Shown: positions 16,914-26,177, numbered from the stretch's first letter. The stretch is DNA of 64,000 nt from an uncultured Muribaculaceae bacterium (GCA_934661195.1 CAKUJD010000003.1:124001-188000), one strand, 5' to 3'. Program-made: numbers and translations. The notes: a model not told the origin generated them from the sequence alone.

Positions 16914-17225
16914 ATGAAACGGAAATTGACCATATTGCTGACGCTGATTGCGCTGAGTTGCGGCTACACGGCTCAAGCCGAGCCAAATGGCTCGCAGCGC
17001 ATCGAGCTTAACGCCGCGGGCAATGCCAGCGTTGAGGGCATGTCGGGCCACATAAGGCTCACGGCAGGCAGCGCAAACGTCACTTTCAGCATCTATACCA
17101 TCACCGGCCAGCTACTGCGCACCGTCAGGGTCGAGCGCGAGTCGAGCGTCACAGTGGAAGTGCCCAAGGGCTTCTATGTGGTGCGCCTTGAGCGCGCGTG
17201 GTCGCGCAAGGTGATAGTAAAATAA
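16914..17225 (+). CDS. Very small secreted protein made almost only of a sorting-type tail
   Basis: 103 residues: signal peptide about 1-22 (MKRKLTILLTLIALSCGYTA), a spacer of about 30 residues, and a C-terminal beta domain FSIYTITGQLLRTVRVERES then PKGFYVVRLER, ending KVIVK. This tail has the layout of type IX secretion C-terminal sorting domains (a (V/I)YxxxG strand, a G-(F/V)Y-V-R strand and a final basic-hydrophobic end); the same layout closes the proteins at 18771 and 43538. There is no room for an enzymatic domain. It may be a peptide cargo, a regulator or a relict. The promoter is one of the best in the window, so it is very likely expressed. Confidence 0.7.
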   Translation: MKRKLTILLTLIALSCGYTAQAEPNGSQRIELNAAGNASVEGMSGHIRLTAGSANVTFSIYTITGQLLRTVRVERESSVTVEVPKGFYVVRLERAWSRKVIVK

Positions 17226-17246
17226 CACACATTCCAAAAAATCAGT

Positions 17247-18536
17247 CTACAGCACGGCAAGCACCGAATATAACGGATAATTAGTCATCCAATCTTGCTC
17301 GCGATAAGGCGACATTGAAAGGCGCATGCCGTGCATGCCCTGATTCCGCGCCACAAACAGTCGAAGACTTTTGGCCTGCAAATTCTCCTCTGCCTTAACC
17401 TCAATTGGAATAATATCATTGCCGCTCTGAACAAGAAAATCAATCTCTCCGCGAGAATTGTCGGCCGACCAATAATAGATCGACAACTGGGAATTATTCT
17501 TCAATTGCTGCATGACATATTGCTCGGTGAGCGCCCCTTTGAAGCCAGAAAACAACACATTGCCACTTATCAGGCTTTGAGCTGGCAGATTGCTCATAGC
17601 ACCCATTAATCCAATATCCGACATGAATATTTTAAATGATGAGAAATCCTCGTATGCCGCCAATGGCATCAAGCCTTTTTTGCATCGGTTCACTTTATAA
17701 ATAAGCCCAGCATCCTTCAGCCACTCAATGGCAAGTTCAAAGTCCTTGGCACGCGCGCCCTCCTTGACCGCACCATACACGAATTTGCGGTTTTCCTTAG
17801 CTAATTGCGAAGGGATAGAATTCCACACCATTCGTATGCGCGGCACTTCAATGATGGGGGCATGCTTCGAGAAGTCACGTTCATAGGAGTCAAGAATACC
17901 ATTTTGAATGGCACGCACGCGAACAAGATTGCCGCTAGAGGAAAACTCAGACACAACCGCCGGCATTCCGCCCACAAAGTAATACTGGCGCAGACGCTCT
18001 TCAAACTTCGACCTGAACATTGTTATGGTCGGCCAATCTTTAGACTGCAGCAAATCGACCATGCTGTGTTCGCCCACGGCATCAAGGAATTCGAAAAAAG
18101 AAAGCGGATACAAATACAGGAAGTCGACCTTTCCAACTGGGAATGAGTCGTTTTGATGCATTGATATGCCCAGCAGCGATCCGGCAGCAATCACATGGCA
18201 TTCCGGTGCTTTTTCCTGAAAATACTTCAAAGCTGTTATGCCGCGCGGCGCCTCTTGAATTTCATCAAGTATCACAAGCGTGTCGGCATCTATGTTGACA
18301 CCCGTTGCCCATTTGATGGTTGACAGAATTCGCTCAATGTCGAAGTCATGCTCAAACAGCTGGCTAAGCATATCATTGTCCTCAAAGTTAATATATGCGC
18401 ACTTTTTGTAAGCCTCTTTTGCAAACTCTTTCATAAGCCAAGTTTTGCCAACTTGGCGTGCGCCTTGCACGATTAGTGGCTTGCGGTCGGCTCGTGCCTT
18501 CCATTCATATAGTTGTTCTATTGCTTTCCGTTTCAT
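17247..18536 (-). CDS. ATPase with AAA_14 and DUF4143 domains
   Basis: 429 residues. The N-terminal P-loop domain has Walker A GARQVGKTW (about 25-33), Walker B TLVILDEIQEA (about 89-99) and sensor-like VIAAGSLLGI; the C-terminal half (from about 205) is the DUF4143 region with the nuclease-like ending SRGEIDFLVQSGNDIIPIEVKAEE, where E/D and K sit as in PD-(D/E)xK folds. Members are common in Bacteroidetes, often in variable loci, and their role is not settled. The ATG at 18536 is preferred to a GTG 15 bases upstream. Codon use is visibly more AT-rich than in the neighbours, consistent with later acquisition. A 32-bp repeat array lies at its promoter. Confidence 0.85.
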   Translation of the reverse strand: MKRKAIEQLYEWKARADRKPLIVQGARQVGKTWLMKEFAKEAYKKCAYINFEDNDMLSQLFEHDFDIERILSTIKWATGVNIDADTLVILDEIQEAPRGITALKYFQEKAPECHVIAAGSLLGISMHQNDSFPVGKVDFLYLYPLSFFEFLDAVGEHSMVDLLQSKDWPTITMFRSKFEERLRQYYFVGGMPAVVSEFSSSGNLVRVRAIQNGILDSYERDFSKHAPIIEVPRIRMVWNSIPSQLAKENRKFVYGAVKEGARAKDFELAIEWLKDAGLIYKVNRCKKGLMPLAAYEDFSSFKIFMSDIGLMGAMSNLPAQSLISGNVLFSGFKGALTEQYVMQQLKNNSQLSIYYWSADNSRGEIDFLVQSGNDIIPIEVKAEENLQAKSLRLFVARNQGMHGMRLSMSPYREQDWMTNYPLYSVLAVL

Positions 18537-18567
18537 AACTTTCTGTGTCACTTAATCTTTACTTATG

Positions 18568-18599
18568 CAAAGTTAATCAAATCACATGAAACTAAACAA
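18568..18599 (-). promoter_or_regulatory. Promoter of the DUF4143 ATPase
   Basis: On the minus strand TTG (complement of 18597-18599), 21-bp spacer, TAACTTTG (complement of 18568-18575). The TTG element is inside the first unit of the repeat array. Confidence 0.65.
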
Positions 18600-18685
18600 A
18601 AAGTCGAACGTAAAAGTGTGGAATTCCGCAAAAAGTCGAACGTAAAAGTGTGGAATTCCGCAAAAAGTCGAACGTAAAAGTGTGG
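18597..18685. repeat. 32-bp direct repeat array, 2.8 units
   Basis: Two identical 32-bp units (18597-18628 and 18629-18660) and a 25-base partial third unit (18661-18685), with no spacers. Each full unit contains the core GTCGAACGTAAAAGTGTGG and the palindrome GGAATTCC. The array begins at the upstream promoter element of the ATPase gene and ends 86 bp before the end of the M6 gene. Confidence 0.95.
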
Positions 18686-18689
18686 CTGG

Positions 18690-18737
18690 CATAATAAAAA
18701 AATGCGCCGCGCGGCCCTGAGGGCTGCACGGCGCATT
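18690..18737 (-). terminator. Rho-independent terminator of the M6 protease gene
   Basis: Read on the minus strand, AATGCGCCG (18729-18737) pairs with CGGCGCATT (18701-18709), with an inner GCAGCCCTCAGGGC stem, followed by a run of seven T. Confidence 0.88.
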
Positions 18738-18770
18738 GGCCTATTGGGATGGCGCTAAGCCGCTGGGGAA

Positions 18771-21257
18771 TTAGCGCACTATGAGTTTGCGGGTCTCGGT
18801 GCCGGCCTTCACCACATAGATGCCGGGGGCAAGAGTCCAGCGATTGGCTGCCTCGGGAGCAATCTCGCGGCCTGCAAGGCCGTAGATGTGGCCCTCGACG
18901 CCTGCCTCAACCACAACAGTGCGGCCGCTGGCCACAATGGCCGAGCCTTTGCTCACCTGCTCGATGCCTGAGCGCGTGATGAGTGTGACGTTGAGCGGGT
19001 CGGACCACTTGCTTGAGTCGCCGTCGGTGTACACCACCTTCACCTTGTAGACGTATGAGCCGTCTTGAGTGAGGCCGCTCACCGTGTAGGTGGTGTCGGT
19101 GATGCCGGTGATGATGCGGCGGTCGGCATTGCCTGTCTCAACGGGGGCGAGAGCCTCGGTGGCGTCGCCAGAATAGATGGCCACGCTGCTGAGTTCGGCA
19201 CGCTTCTTGGCTGCGGCGTTGGCAAACGTCACGTTGACGTCGCCCGTGGCGCTGAGCACTGCGGTGTAGGTGTCCTTGGCGCTGGTGAGGGTGTACTCCT
19301 TGCTGTCGCTGCCTGCGCTCACTGTGAACTTAACGCCGGTGTCGCTGCCATAGGCACTGGCCTTGAACACCACCGTCACCTTGTCGGCGTCGCCGAGGCT
19401 GAGCTTGGGCGATGTGAGCTTGCCGGTCTTCTTGCTTGAGCCAAACTTGGCGCTGCCCTCGCAATTGTAGATGTAAGAGCCCGTCCAGCCGGCATTGTCC
19501 ATGTAGGTGTCGAGTTTCGACGAGATGTCGGTGCCGTTGTCGGAGGTGAACTTGCTGTTGGAGAAGCCCTCGGTGAGCAGCAGTTTGTATTTGGGTTCGG
19601 TGAGCACATTGCCCACATACAGGGTGTAGCTCTCGGCATTGGGCACGCTGGTCCACGATGCGGTGAAGGCAGTAGACTGAATCTTGGTGCTGTCGGTGGG
19701 CTCAAGCACGGGGGTTTCCTTTTGGATAGCTTCCTTCATGAACGTGAACGACACCTGCTCGTCCTGCGCGGTGATGCCGGTGATGGGCTTGCCCATGAAG
19801 TTGCCGGTGTAGACCTTGGCCGAGGGCACGCTCTCGTCGGTGAGTTCGGTGGCTCCGCCCGAGGGGAAGAGGTCGCCGCTCTCGGTGGCCGATGTCAGTT
19901 TGTTGTCGGCCGGGATTATGGTCATGCGCTGGTGGGTGCGCACTGTGTTCACAGTGTTGTTGTTCCATGCGCTGGCACTGTAGTCAACGTGGGTCACCAT
20001 CATGCCGCTTGCCGCAAGATATTTGTCCCAGCCCTGCTGCTGGCGGTTTTCAAGAATGTAGTATTCATTGGGGTTGGCGTAGTTGACCACCTTGTAGGCG
20101 TTGGCGCCCTCGGTGCCGTTGGCCTTAAGCAGGTAGGTGTGGTTCTTGGCCGGCTCGGGAATGGTGTCCCAGCCCATGAACTCGCGCTCGTAGGCGGTGT
20201 AGTTGCAGGGGGTGTAGCCGTCGTTGTTGTAGCTGCCGTAGTCCAGAAGACTCCAGCTGCCCATGCCGAATATTGAAGGCGACGAGTAGTAAATGTCGTA
20301 GAAGTCGGGCAGACCGAGGCAGTGCGAGAACTCGTGGCAGAATGTGCCGATGCCGTCGATTTTTGACGTGTTGCCGCCGTTAAGCTCGTTGAACACGGCA
20401 AAGCGGTCAACCTTGATGCCATTGTAGAGTGATGCAGCGCCTGCGTCGCTCGACGACAGAGCCCACTGGCAGGGCCATATTGCGTCGTCTTCGTCGCTCG
20501 AGGCCTCGCCCACGCCGGCATAGAGCACAATGGCCACATCGACCATCTTGTCGCCGTTGTTGTCATACTGCTTGAGGTCGACTCCGCTGGAGGCAATCTT
20601 GTCGAACGCGTCGCGCACCATGGTGCCCACGCGCACGTCGTCGCCGTTGTCATCGTTGGCGCCATAGTAGCTGCGCGAATGGTCGAGGGTGACGGGGCCT
20701 AGCACGTCGAACTGGGCGTCGAGCTTGCCGTGCGACTGGTCGATGAAATACTGGTGGGCGCTGGCGGTGCCCTTGCTCAGCTGGGCGGTAAACACCGCCT
20801 TGGGGTCGGAGTCCTTAAACTTGACGTCACTGTAGTTGACCAGCACCACGGGGATATGGATGGTGCCCGTCTGCGGCACCTCGGTGGCCGAAGCGGCGTC
20901 TTTGCGGCGGGCCGACTTGCGGCGGGCATCGGCCTTGGCGGCGCGGGCGGCCAGCGTCATGGTGCCGCGCTCTGCTGCCACAAACGCGCTTTCGCTTGCC
21001 GAACGCGCGCTGCTGTTGTGGGCCATCACGCGGCTCACGCCCTGGGCGGTGCGGTAGTAGAAATCGCCGTTGGCCGCCTTGGCCACGGTGAGGCCGTCGT
21101 CGGTGACGTAGCTGTGGTTGAACTCATCGCCCATGAGGGTGACGGTGATTTGGCTGCCGTCGCTCTGGGTGAAAGTGCGCGGCACACGCTTGGCCGGCAC
21201 TGCACTGGCAGCCAGCACACTTGCCGCTGCCAATGCCGTTAGTAGAACTTTCTTCAT
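18771..21257 (-). CDS. M6-family (immune inhibitor A-like) metalloprotease with sorting-type tail
   Basis: 828-residue secreted protease. Signal peptide about 1-19; propeptide-like segment to about 125; M6 catalytic domain with the zinc motif HEFSHCLGLPD at about 308-318 (HExxHxxGxxD) and the downstream Met-turn-like MGSWSLLDYGSYN. After about 510 follow a fibronectin-III-like stretch (TAFTASWTSVPNAESYTLYVG), a beta-sandwich carbohydrate-binding-like region and a second fibronectin-like piece, ending in APGIYVVKAGTETRKLIVR, a type IX-like sorting tail. Such enzymes degrade host or dietary proteins outside the cell. It is monocistronic, with its own terminator; a TATCTTTA element (near consensus) lies about 45 bases before the start. 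Confidence 0.9.
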   Translation of the reverse strand: MKKVLLTALAAASVLAASAVPAKRVPRTFTQSDGSQITVTLMGDEFNHSYVTDDGLTVAKAANGDFYYRTAQGVSRVMAHNSSARSASESAFVAAERGTMTLAARAAKADARRKSARRKDAASATEVPQTGTIHIPVVLVNYSDVKFKDSDPKAVFTAQLSKGTASAHQYFIDQSHGKLDAQFDVLGPVTLDHSRSYYGANDDNGDDVRVGTMVRDAFDKIASSGVDLKQYDNNGDKMVDVAIVLYAGVGEASSDEDDAIWPCQWALSSSDAGAASLYNGIKVDRFAVFNELNGGNTSKIDGIGTFCHEFSHCLGLPDFYDIYYSSPSIFGMGSWSLLDYGSYNNDGYTPCNYTAYEREFMGWDTIPEPAKNHTYLLKANGTEGANAYKVVNYANPNEYYILENRQQQGWDKYLAASGMMVTHVDYSASAWNNNTVNTVRTHQRMTIIPADNKLTSATESGDLFPSGGATELTDESVPSAKVYTGNFMGKPITGITAQDEQVSFTFMKEAIQKETPVLEPTDSTKIQSTAFTASWTSVPNAESYTLYVGNVLTEPKYKLLLTEGFSNSKFTSDNGTDISSKLDTYMDNAGWTGSYIYNCEGSAKFGSSKKTGKLTSPKLSLGDADKVTVVFKASAYGSDTGVKFTVSAGSDSKEYTLTSAKDTYTAVLSATGDVNVTFANAAAKKRAELSSVAIYSGDATEALAPVETGNADRRIITGITDTTYTVSGLTQDGSYVYKVKVVYTDGDSSKWSDPLNVTLITRSGIEQVSKGSAIVASGRTVVVEAGVEGHIYGLAGREIAPEAANRWTLAPGIYVVKAGTETRKLIVR

Positions 21258-21321
21258 AAAAATATCATAAAAAATTGTGTATCATTTCATTGAATTTTGT
21301 AAAGATACAACTTTTTCAACA

Positions 21322-21347
21322 AAAAAGGCGCCACTGGGCGCCTTTTT
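21322..21347 (-). terminator. Terminator after the SGNH gene (possibly bidirectional)
   Basis: AAAAAGGCGCC (21322-21332) and GGCGCCTTTTT (21337-21347) form a perfect 11-bp stem with loop ACTG. It lies 28 bp beyond the SGNH stop codon. Confidence 0.88.
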
Positions 21348-21375
21348 GTGCGTTTTTATTCGTTTTTACTGGGAA

Positions 21376-22548
21376 TCATAGCTGTTCGAGCAGCGCGTCG
21401 GCCAGCAACACGCCCTGCAAGTCGTAGCCGCTTTCGAAAAAGTGCAGGTGGTCGCCAGTGTTCATCAGCTGCAGCTCGAGCCACTTGCGCGATGCACCCT
21501 CGCCACCGGCCACGGCGTAAAGGTCCCACACCGGAATGTGGTGCTCACGGCCAAACTCCAGAATAATGCCGCGCACTGTGGCCACAGCCGGATTCACGGC
21601 ATAGCCGCGCCGGCTGCGGCGCTGCGACTCCATGGGGGTGGTGAGCAGGAACTTGGCTTGCGGGTTGGCCTGGCGCAGATCGGATATGAGCCGCTGCATT
21701 TGCTGCGCCATATAGGCGTGGCTGCCAAAGGCCTCGTTGGTGCCCAGCGAGATGATGATGAGCCGCGGACGGAGCAAAGCCGTCTGCGCGGCAAAGCTGT
21801 CAATTTTGTGATACATGGCATAGGTGGCACCGTTGTTGCCAATGGTGCTGTACACCACGCCAGGCGAATCGTTGTCGACCAGCACGCCCCAGAAGTCAGA
21901 ACCAGTGGGGATGCCCGCCAGCTGCAGAGAGTCGGTGAGGCCGGGGAGTGCGAACGTTGTGGACCACGGCGAAGTGGCGCGGCCCACGAGGGTGTCGGCA
22001 GCCACCACGGCGGTGTCGAATCCCGCGCCGCGCGAGTGCAGCAGCGTGAGGCTGTTGAAGGCGTGTCCCTCACCGATGGTGTGCAGCGCCAGCGAAGCGT
22101 GCCCGGCGGCAAAGCGCACCGAAATGCCCGTGAAGCCCATGGCAGTGGACCACGAGCGCATCAGCAGGCGCGAACGCTGGCGGTGGGGAGTGGACGACTT
22201 CAAGGCGTAGTCGTGCGGCTGGTTGGTGCCCGCCATTTCAAGCGGCACCAACAGCCCGCGGCCACCATTGCCGTAGGCATACTGGAGGCGGCTGCGCACC
22301 CGTCCGGGAAAGATGTCGGGCTGGATGTGCGAGTCGCCAATGTGCAGCACGCTCACCTTGGTGCCGCTGCGGCGGGCCTGGCGCATGGCGCGGCGCAATC
22401 CGCTCCAGTCGTCACCGTTCATGCTGATGTGGTTCAGATCGGTGCGGATGAAGTTGATTTCCTGCGCGGTGGCATGCAGCGCCGCAAGCAGCAGCACCGC
22501 CACAAATGCCGCCGCAAGGCTGCGTGTGTGGTTAAGACTAATCATCAT
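21376..22548 (-). CDS. SGNH/GDSL-type hydrolase, exported
   Basis: 390 residues with signal peptide about 1-29 (ending HATA). Block I reads SVLHIGDSHIQ (catalytic Ser73), block III is the IISLGTNEAFG segment and the C-terminal block V is TGDHLHF, with Asp and His two residues apart as expected for the catalytic pair. The GDSH form, rather than GDSL, is typical of periplasmic esterases that act on acylated polysaccharides or peptidoglycan. The start is 16 bp after the capA-like stop, so it is the last gene of a folD-capA-SGNH run. Together with CapA this suggests envelope polymer work; the substrate is unknown. Confidence 0.82.
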   Translation of the reverse strand: MMISLNHTRSLAAAFVAVLLLAALHATAQEINFIRTDLNHISMNGDDWSGLRRAMRQARRSGTKVSVLHIGDSHIQPDIFPGRVRSRLQYAYGNGGRGLLVPLEMAGTNQPHDYALKSSTPHRQRSRLLMRSWSTAMGFTGISVRFAAGHASLALHTIGEGHAFNSLTLLHSRGAGFDTAVVAADTLVGRATSPWSTTFALPGLTDSLQLAGIPTGSDFWGVLVDNDSPGVVYSTIGNNGATYAMYHKIDSFAAQTALLRPRLIIISLGTNEAFGSHAYMAQQMQRLISDLRQANPQAKFLLTTPMESQRRSRRGYAVNPAVATVRGIILEFGREHHIPVWDLYAVAGGEGASRKWLELQLMNTGDHLHFFESGYDLQGVLLADALLEQL

Positions 22549-22564
22549 TGATTACACAAATTTC

Positions 22565-23662
22565 TTATTTGCCGCCATCGGAGGCGCACTCGTCGGGCAC
22601 CATCACATTGTGGCTAAGCACCAGCGAGCGTGTGCGCGACATGAACGAGCTGAACTCGGCCCTGTCGGCAGGGCGCAGCAGTTGCGGCTTGTCCTCGGGA
22701 ATGAGCACATAGTTCTGCCCCGCCCGCTGCGGCTTCTGCACAAAAAACAGCTTGCAGCGCGCGTCGTGCACCACCACGCGGCCGTCGATGCGCGACAGGC
22801 ACACCTTCACCATGGCGCCGCCGCGGCTGTCGATGCCCGTCTGGTTGGATATGAAGTTGCCCAGACTGTAGACCAGCAGCACATTTTTGCCGAAGCGCGG
22901 GCTGAAACGCATTTCCATAGGCTCCACCACATGCGGGTGGCCGCCTATGATAAGGTCAACGCCCTGGTCGACAAGGAAGTCGGCCAGACTGCGCTGGCTG
23001 GCCACCGGCGACAGCTGATACTCAATGCCCCAGTGCAGATTCACGCACACGGCCTCGGCGCCAGCCGCGCGCGCGGCCTGGATGTCGGCGCTGATGAGTG
23101 CGCGGTCGATGAAGTCGACCACCACGCTGCCCTGCACAGGAATGCCGTTGGTGCCATAGGTGTAGTCGAGAAAGGCGATGCGCATGCCGCCCACATTGGC
23201 TATGAACGGCAGGCGCGACAGACGCTGCGCCGCGCTGGCATAGGTGCCGATGTGGCTGATGCCGAGGCGGTCGAGCGCGTCCACCGTGCGCCGCAGTCCG
23301 CGGTCGCGGCGGTCAAGGCAGTGGTTGTTGGCCGTGAGCAGCAGGTCGAAGCCCACCGCCTTGAGGGCGGCGGCATAGGCATCGGGTGCGCTGAAGGCTG
23401 GGTAGCCCGTGTAGGGGGCTCCGGCCAACGGGCACTCGAGGTTGGCAACGGCATAGTCGGCCTGCTCGATGTCGGGCATGACGTGGGCAAAGCACTGGCT
23501 GTAGTCGTAGGCCGCATGGCGAGCCTTGCCGCACTGGGCAGCGGCCTTGATTTGCGGGGCATGCTGCATGGCGTCGCCCACGAAGGTGAGACTGACCGTG
23601 GTTTGGCTGGCGTCGAGCAGCGACAGCAGCGACAGCAGCAATATCGACAGCAACTGGGTCAT
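22565..23662 (-). CDS. CapA-family (poly-gamma-glutamate-type) metallophosphatase
   Basis: 365 residues with a hydrophobic N terminus (MTQLLSILLLSLLSLLDA, signal peptide or anchor). Family motifs are SLTFVGDAMQH (metal site, about 24-34), ANLECPLAG, LLTANNHCLDRRDRG, IIGGHPHVVEP and YSLGNFISNQTG. CapA proteins of Bacillus help make or anchor poly-gamma-glutamate; in Bacteroidetes lone copies are usual and their substrate is unknown. No capB/capC ligase genes are nearby, so capsule synthesis is not implied. It lies 17 bp after folD and 16 bp before the SGNH gene. Confidence 0.87.
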   Translation of the reverse strand: MTQLLSILLLSLLSLLDASQTTVSLTFVGDAMQHAPQIKAAAQCGKARHAAYDYSQCFAHVMPDIEQADYAVANLECPLAGAPYTGYPAFSAPDAYAAALKAVGFDLLLTANNHCLDRRDRGLRRTVDALDRLGISHIGTYASAAQRLSRLPFIANVGGMRIAFLDYTYGTNGIPVQGSVVVDFIDRALISADIQAARAAGAEAVCVNLHWGIEYQLSPVASQRSLADFLVDQGVDLIIGGHPHVVEPMEMRFSPRFGKNVLLVYSLGNFISNQTGIDSRGGAMVKVCLSRIDGRVVVHDARCKLFFVQKPQRAGQNYVLIPEDKPQLLRPADRAEFSSFMSRTRSLVLSHNVMVPDECASDGGK

Positions 23663-23679
23663 GGCAAGCGCTCCTCTCC

Positions 23680-24561
23680 TTACTTATAGATGGCGTGCTG
23701 GGCAGCCAGCAGAGTATTCTTCATGAGCGACACAATGGTCATGGGGCCCACGCCGCCGGGCACAGGTGTGATGAACGCGCAGTGCGGAGCCACATGCTCG
23801 AAGTCGACGTCGCCGTGCAGTTTCCAGCCGCTCTTGGTGGCGGTGGACGGCAGACGCGTGGTGCCCACATCGATAATGGTGACACCGTCCTTCACCATAT
23901 CCTCCTTCACAAACTCGGGCGAGCCGATGGCTGCGATGAGGATGTCGGCCTGGCGGGTGATTTCCTTAAGGTTTTGGGTGGCGCTGTGGCACACGGTGAC
24001 GGTGCAGTTGCCGGGGTTGCCCTTCTGCATGAGCATCATGGCCACCGGCTTGCCCACAATGTTGCTGCGGCCAATCACCACACAGTGCTTGCCGCGGGTG
24101 GGCACTCCATAGCGCTCAAGCATTGTGAGGATGCCCTGCGGAGTGGCCGAGCGGAAGCACGGCAGTCCTATCGACAGGCGGCCCACATTGATGGGGTGGA
24201 AGCCGTCGACGTCCTTGCGGTAGTCGATGGCCTCGATAATCTTCTGCTCGTCGATGTGCTTGGGCAGCGGCAGCTGCACAATGAAGCCGTCCACATCGGG
24301 GTCGGTGTTGAGCTTGGCAATGGTGTCGAGCAGCTGCTGCTCGGTGACGTCGTCCTCAAAGCGGATGAGGCTCGACTTGAAGCCGCACACCTCGCAAGCC
24401 TTCACCTTGGCAGCCACATAGGTCTCGCTGCCGCCGTCGTGGCCCACGAGCACCGCTGCCAGGTGCGGACGCTTTTGGCCGGCCGCCACCATCTTCTCTA
24501 CTTCGGCCGCAATTTCCTGCTTGATTTGGGCCGCTGTTGATTTTCCGTCGATAAGTTGCAT
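23680..24561 (-). CDS. folD: Bifunctional methylenetetrahydrofolate dehydrogenase/cyclohydrolase
   Basis: 293-residue cytoplasmic enzyme that converts 5,10-methylene-THF to 10-formyl-THF in one-carbon metabolism. Diagnostic features are [16 protein letters not shown] with the catalytic Lys (about 45-60), the segment [14 protein letters not shown], the Rossmann segment [16 protein letters not shown] and the ending [20 protein letters not shown]. The length matches the family. It is first in an apparent three-gene operon with the CapA-like and SGNH genes. No consensus promoter box was found in the 287 bp upstream. Confidence 0.96.
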   Translation of the reverse strand: MQLIDGKSTAAQIKQEIAAEVEKMVAAGQKRPHLAAVLVGHDGGSETYVAAKVKACEVCGFKSSLIRFEDDVTEQQLLDTIAKLNTDPDVDGFIVQLPLPKHIDEQKIIEAIDYRKDVDGFHPINVGRLSIGLPCFRSATPQGILTMLERYGVPTRGKHCVVIGRSNIVGKPVAMMLMQKGNPGNCTVTVCHSATQNLKEITRQADILIAAIGSPEFVKEDMVKDGVTIIDVGTTRLPSTATKSGWKLHGDVDFEHVAPHCAFITPVPGGVGPMTIVSLMKNTLLAAQHAIYK

Positions 24562-24704
24562 AACGCTGTAAAAAAACTAATTCTTATTTATTTGTGAATA
24601 TAAAATACCTAATATGCCTGTTGGCACACAGCCATGAATAAAACCGGTTACGGCGGCGTCCTAAAAAGCCGCCCATCAACCGACTGATGTGCGTTAAATT
24701 GCGG

Positions 24705-24762
24705 CGGAGGTGGCATGCCAAGTCCCTACAGCGTTCGTCGCTGTTTGGCGCATTTACCCCCT
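24705..24762. repeat. Solo end of the MITE-like repeat
   Basis: GGTGGCATGCCA followed by AGTCCCTACAGCGTTCGTCG resembles the right end plus flank of the element at 57277-57451 (GACGTGGCATGCCACGTCCC, then TACAGCATTCGTAGCTGT). It lies in the 287-bp gap between folD and ffh, which otherwise holds only the ffh terminator. Confidence 0.65.
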
Positions 24763-24789
24763 GACTTTATTCAAGGCCGTGTCGAACCA

Positions 24790-24832
24790 TAAAAAAGAGC
24801 AATGGGCGGCCCACCGCAGTGAGGCGCCCATC
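24790..24832 (-). terminator. Rho-independent terminator of ffh
   Basis: On the minus strand ATGGGCG (24825-24831) pairs with CGCCCAT (24802-24808), followed by TGCTCTTTTTT. Confidence 0.85.
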
Positions 24833-24848
24833 GCGTTATCGTTGAGGC

Positions 24849-26177
24849 TCAGCGGCGACGCATGCCGCGCATTGCCTTTAGGGGATTTTTCATCGTTGCC
24901 ACGGTGTGCATCATTTTGCGCGTCTGGTCGAACTGCTTGAGCAGCCTGTTCACCTCCTGGATGTCGGTGCCGCTGCCCTTGGCTATGCGCTTGCGGCGGC
25001 TGCCGTTCATCACCTCGGGATGCTCACGCTCGTAGGGCGTCATCGACTGGATTATGGCCTCAATGCTCTTGAATGCGTTGTCGTCGATGTCGATGTCCTT
25101 AATGGCCTTGCCCACACCGGGAATCATCGAAGCCAAGTCCTTGAGGTTACCCATCTTCTTGATTTGGCCTATCTGCGCCAGGAAGTCGTTGTAGTCGAAG
25201 GTGTTTTTGGCAATCTTCTTCTGCAGTTTCTTGGCCTCCTCCTCGTCGTATTGCTGCTGCATGCGGTCGACAAACGACACGATGTCGCCCATGCCCAGGA
25301 TGCGGTCGGCCATGCCGGCGGGTCGGAAGGGGTCGATGGCCTCAAGCTTCTCGCCCGTGCCCACCCACTTGATGGGCTTGTCGACCACCGAGCGTATCGA
25401 GAGGGCCGCACCGCCGCGGGTGTCGCCGTCGAGTTTGGTGAGCACCACGCCGTCGAAGTCGAGGCGGTCGTTGAACTCCTTGGCGGTGTTCACGGCGTCC
25501 TGACCGGTCATCGAGTCGACCACAAACAGAGTCTCGTTGGGCTTGATGGCATCCTTGATGGCCTTGATTTCCTGCATCATCTGCTCGTCGACGGCCAGAC
25601 GGCCGGCGGTGTCGACAATCACCAGATTCTGGCCGTCGCGCTTGGCCTGCTCGATGGCGTGCTTGGCAATCTCCACAGGATTTTTGCTGTCGGGCTCGCT
25701 GTAGACGGGCACATCGATTTGCGCGGCAAGCACCTTAAGCTGCTCGATGGCGGCGGGGCGGTATACATCGCAGGCCACCAGCAGGGGTTTCTTGCCCTTC
25801 TCCAGCTTGAACTTGCGGGCCAGCTTGCCCGAGAAGGTGGTCTTACCAGAGCCTTGCAGGCCCGACATGAGCACAATTGCTGGATGGCCGTCGACGTTGA
25901 ACGGCGCTTGCTCGCCGCCCATGAGCTGGGCCAGCTCGTCGTGCACGATTTTCACCATCAGCTGGCTCGGCTTGACCGCCGTGAGCACGTTCTGGCCGAG
26001 AGCCTTTTTCTTCACCGTGTCGGTGAAGGTCTTAGCCACTTTATAGTTAACGTCGGCCTCAACCAGTGCGCGGCGCACATCCTTCAGTGTCTCGGCCACA
26101 TTTATCTCGGTGATTTTACCCTCACCTTTCAAGATTTTGAACGAGCGTTCAAGTCTCTCGCTTAAATTGTCAAACAT
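24849..26177 (-). CDS. ffh: Signal recognition particle GTPase
   Basis: 442-residue SRP54 homologue that targets nascent membrane and secreted proteins. It shows the helical N domain, G1 GLQGSGKTTFSGKL (about 105-118), VACDVYRPAAIEQL, G3 DTAGRLAVDEQM, TKLDGDTRGGAALS, and the methionine-rich M domain with GMGDIVSFVDRMQQ and SMTPYEREHPEVMNGSRRKR, ending in MKNPLKAMRGMRRR. Length and order are standard. It starts 79 bp after panD on the same strand and may be read from the panC promoter; no separate consensus box was found. Confidence 0.97.
   Translation of the reverse strand: MFDNLSERLERSFKILKGEGKITEINVAETLKDVRRALVEADVNYKVAKTFTDTVKKKALGQNVLTAVKPSQLMVKIVHDELAQLMGGEQAPFNVDGHPAIVLMSGLQGSGKTTFSGKLARKFKLEKGKKPLLVACDVYRPAAIEQLKVLAAQIDVPVYSEPDSKNPVEIAKHAIEQAKRDGQNLVIVDTAGRLAVDEQMMQEIKAIKDAIKPNETLFVVDSMTGQDAVNTAKEFNDRLDFDGVVLTKLDGDTRGGAALSIRSVVDKPIKWVGTGEKLEAIDPFRPAGMADRILGMGDIVSFVDRMQQQYDEEEAKKLQKKIAKNTFDYNDFLAQIGQIKKMGNLKDLASMIPGVGKAIKDIDIDDNAFKSIEAIIQSMTPYEREHPEVMNGSRRKRIAKGSGTDIQEVNRLLKQFDQTRKMMHTVATMKNPLKAMRGMRRR

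Noticed and set aside
18597..18685. CRISPR array
   Set aside because: The 32-bp units follow each other directly without spacers and no cas genes are present.
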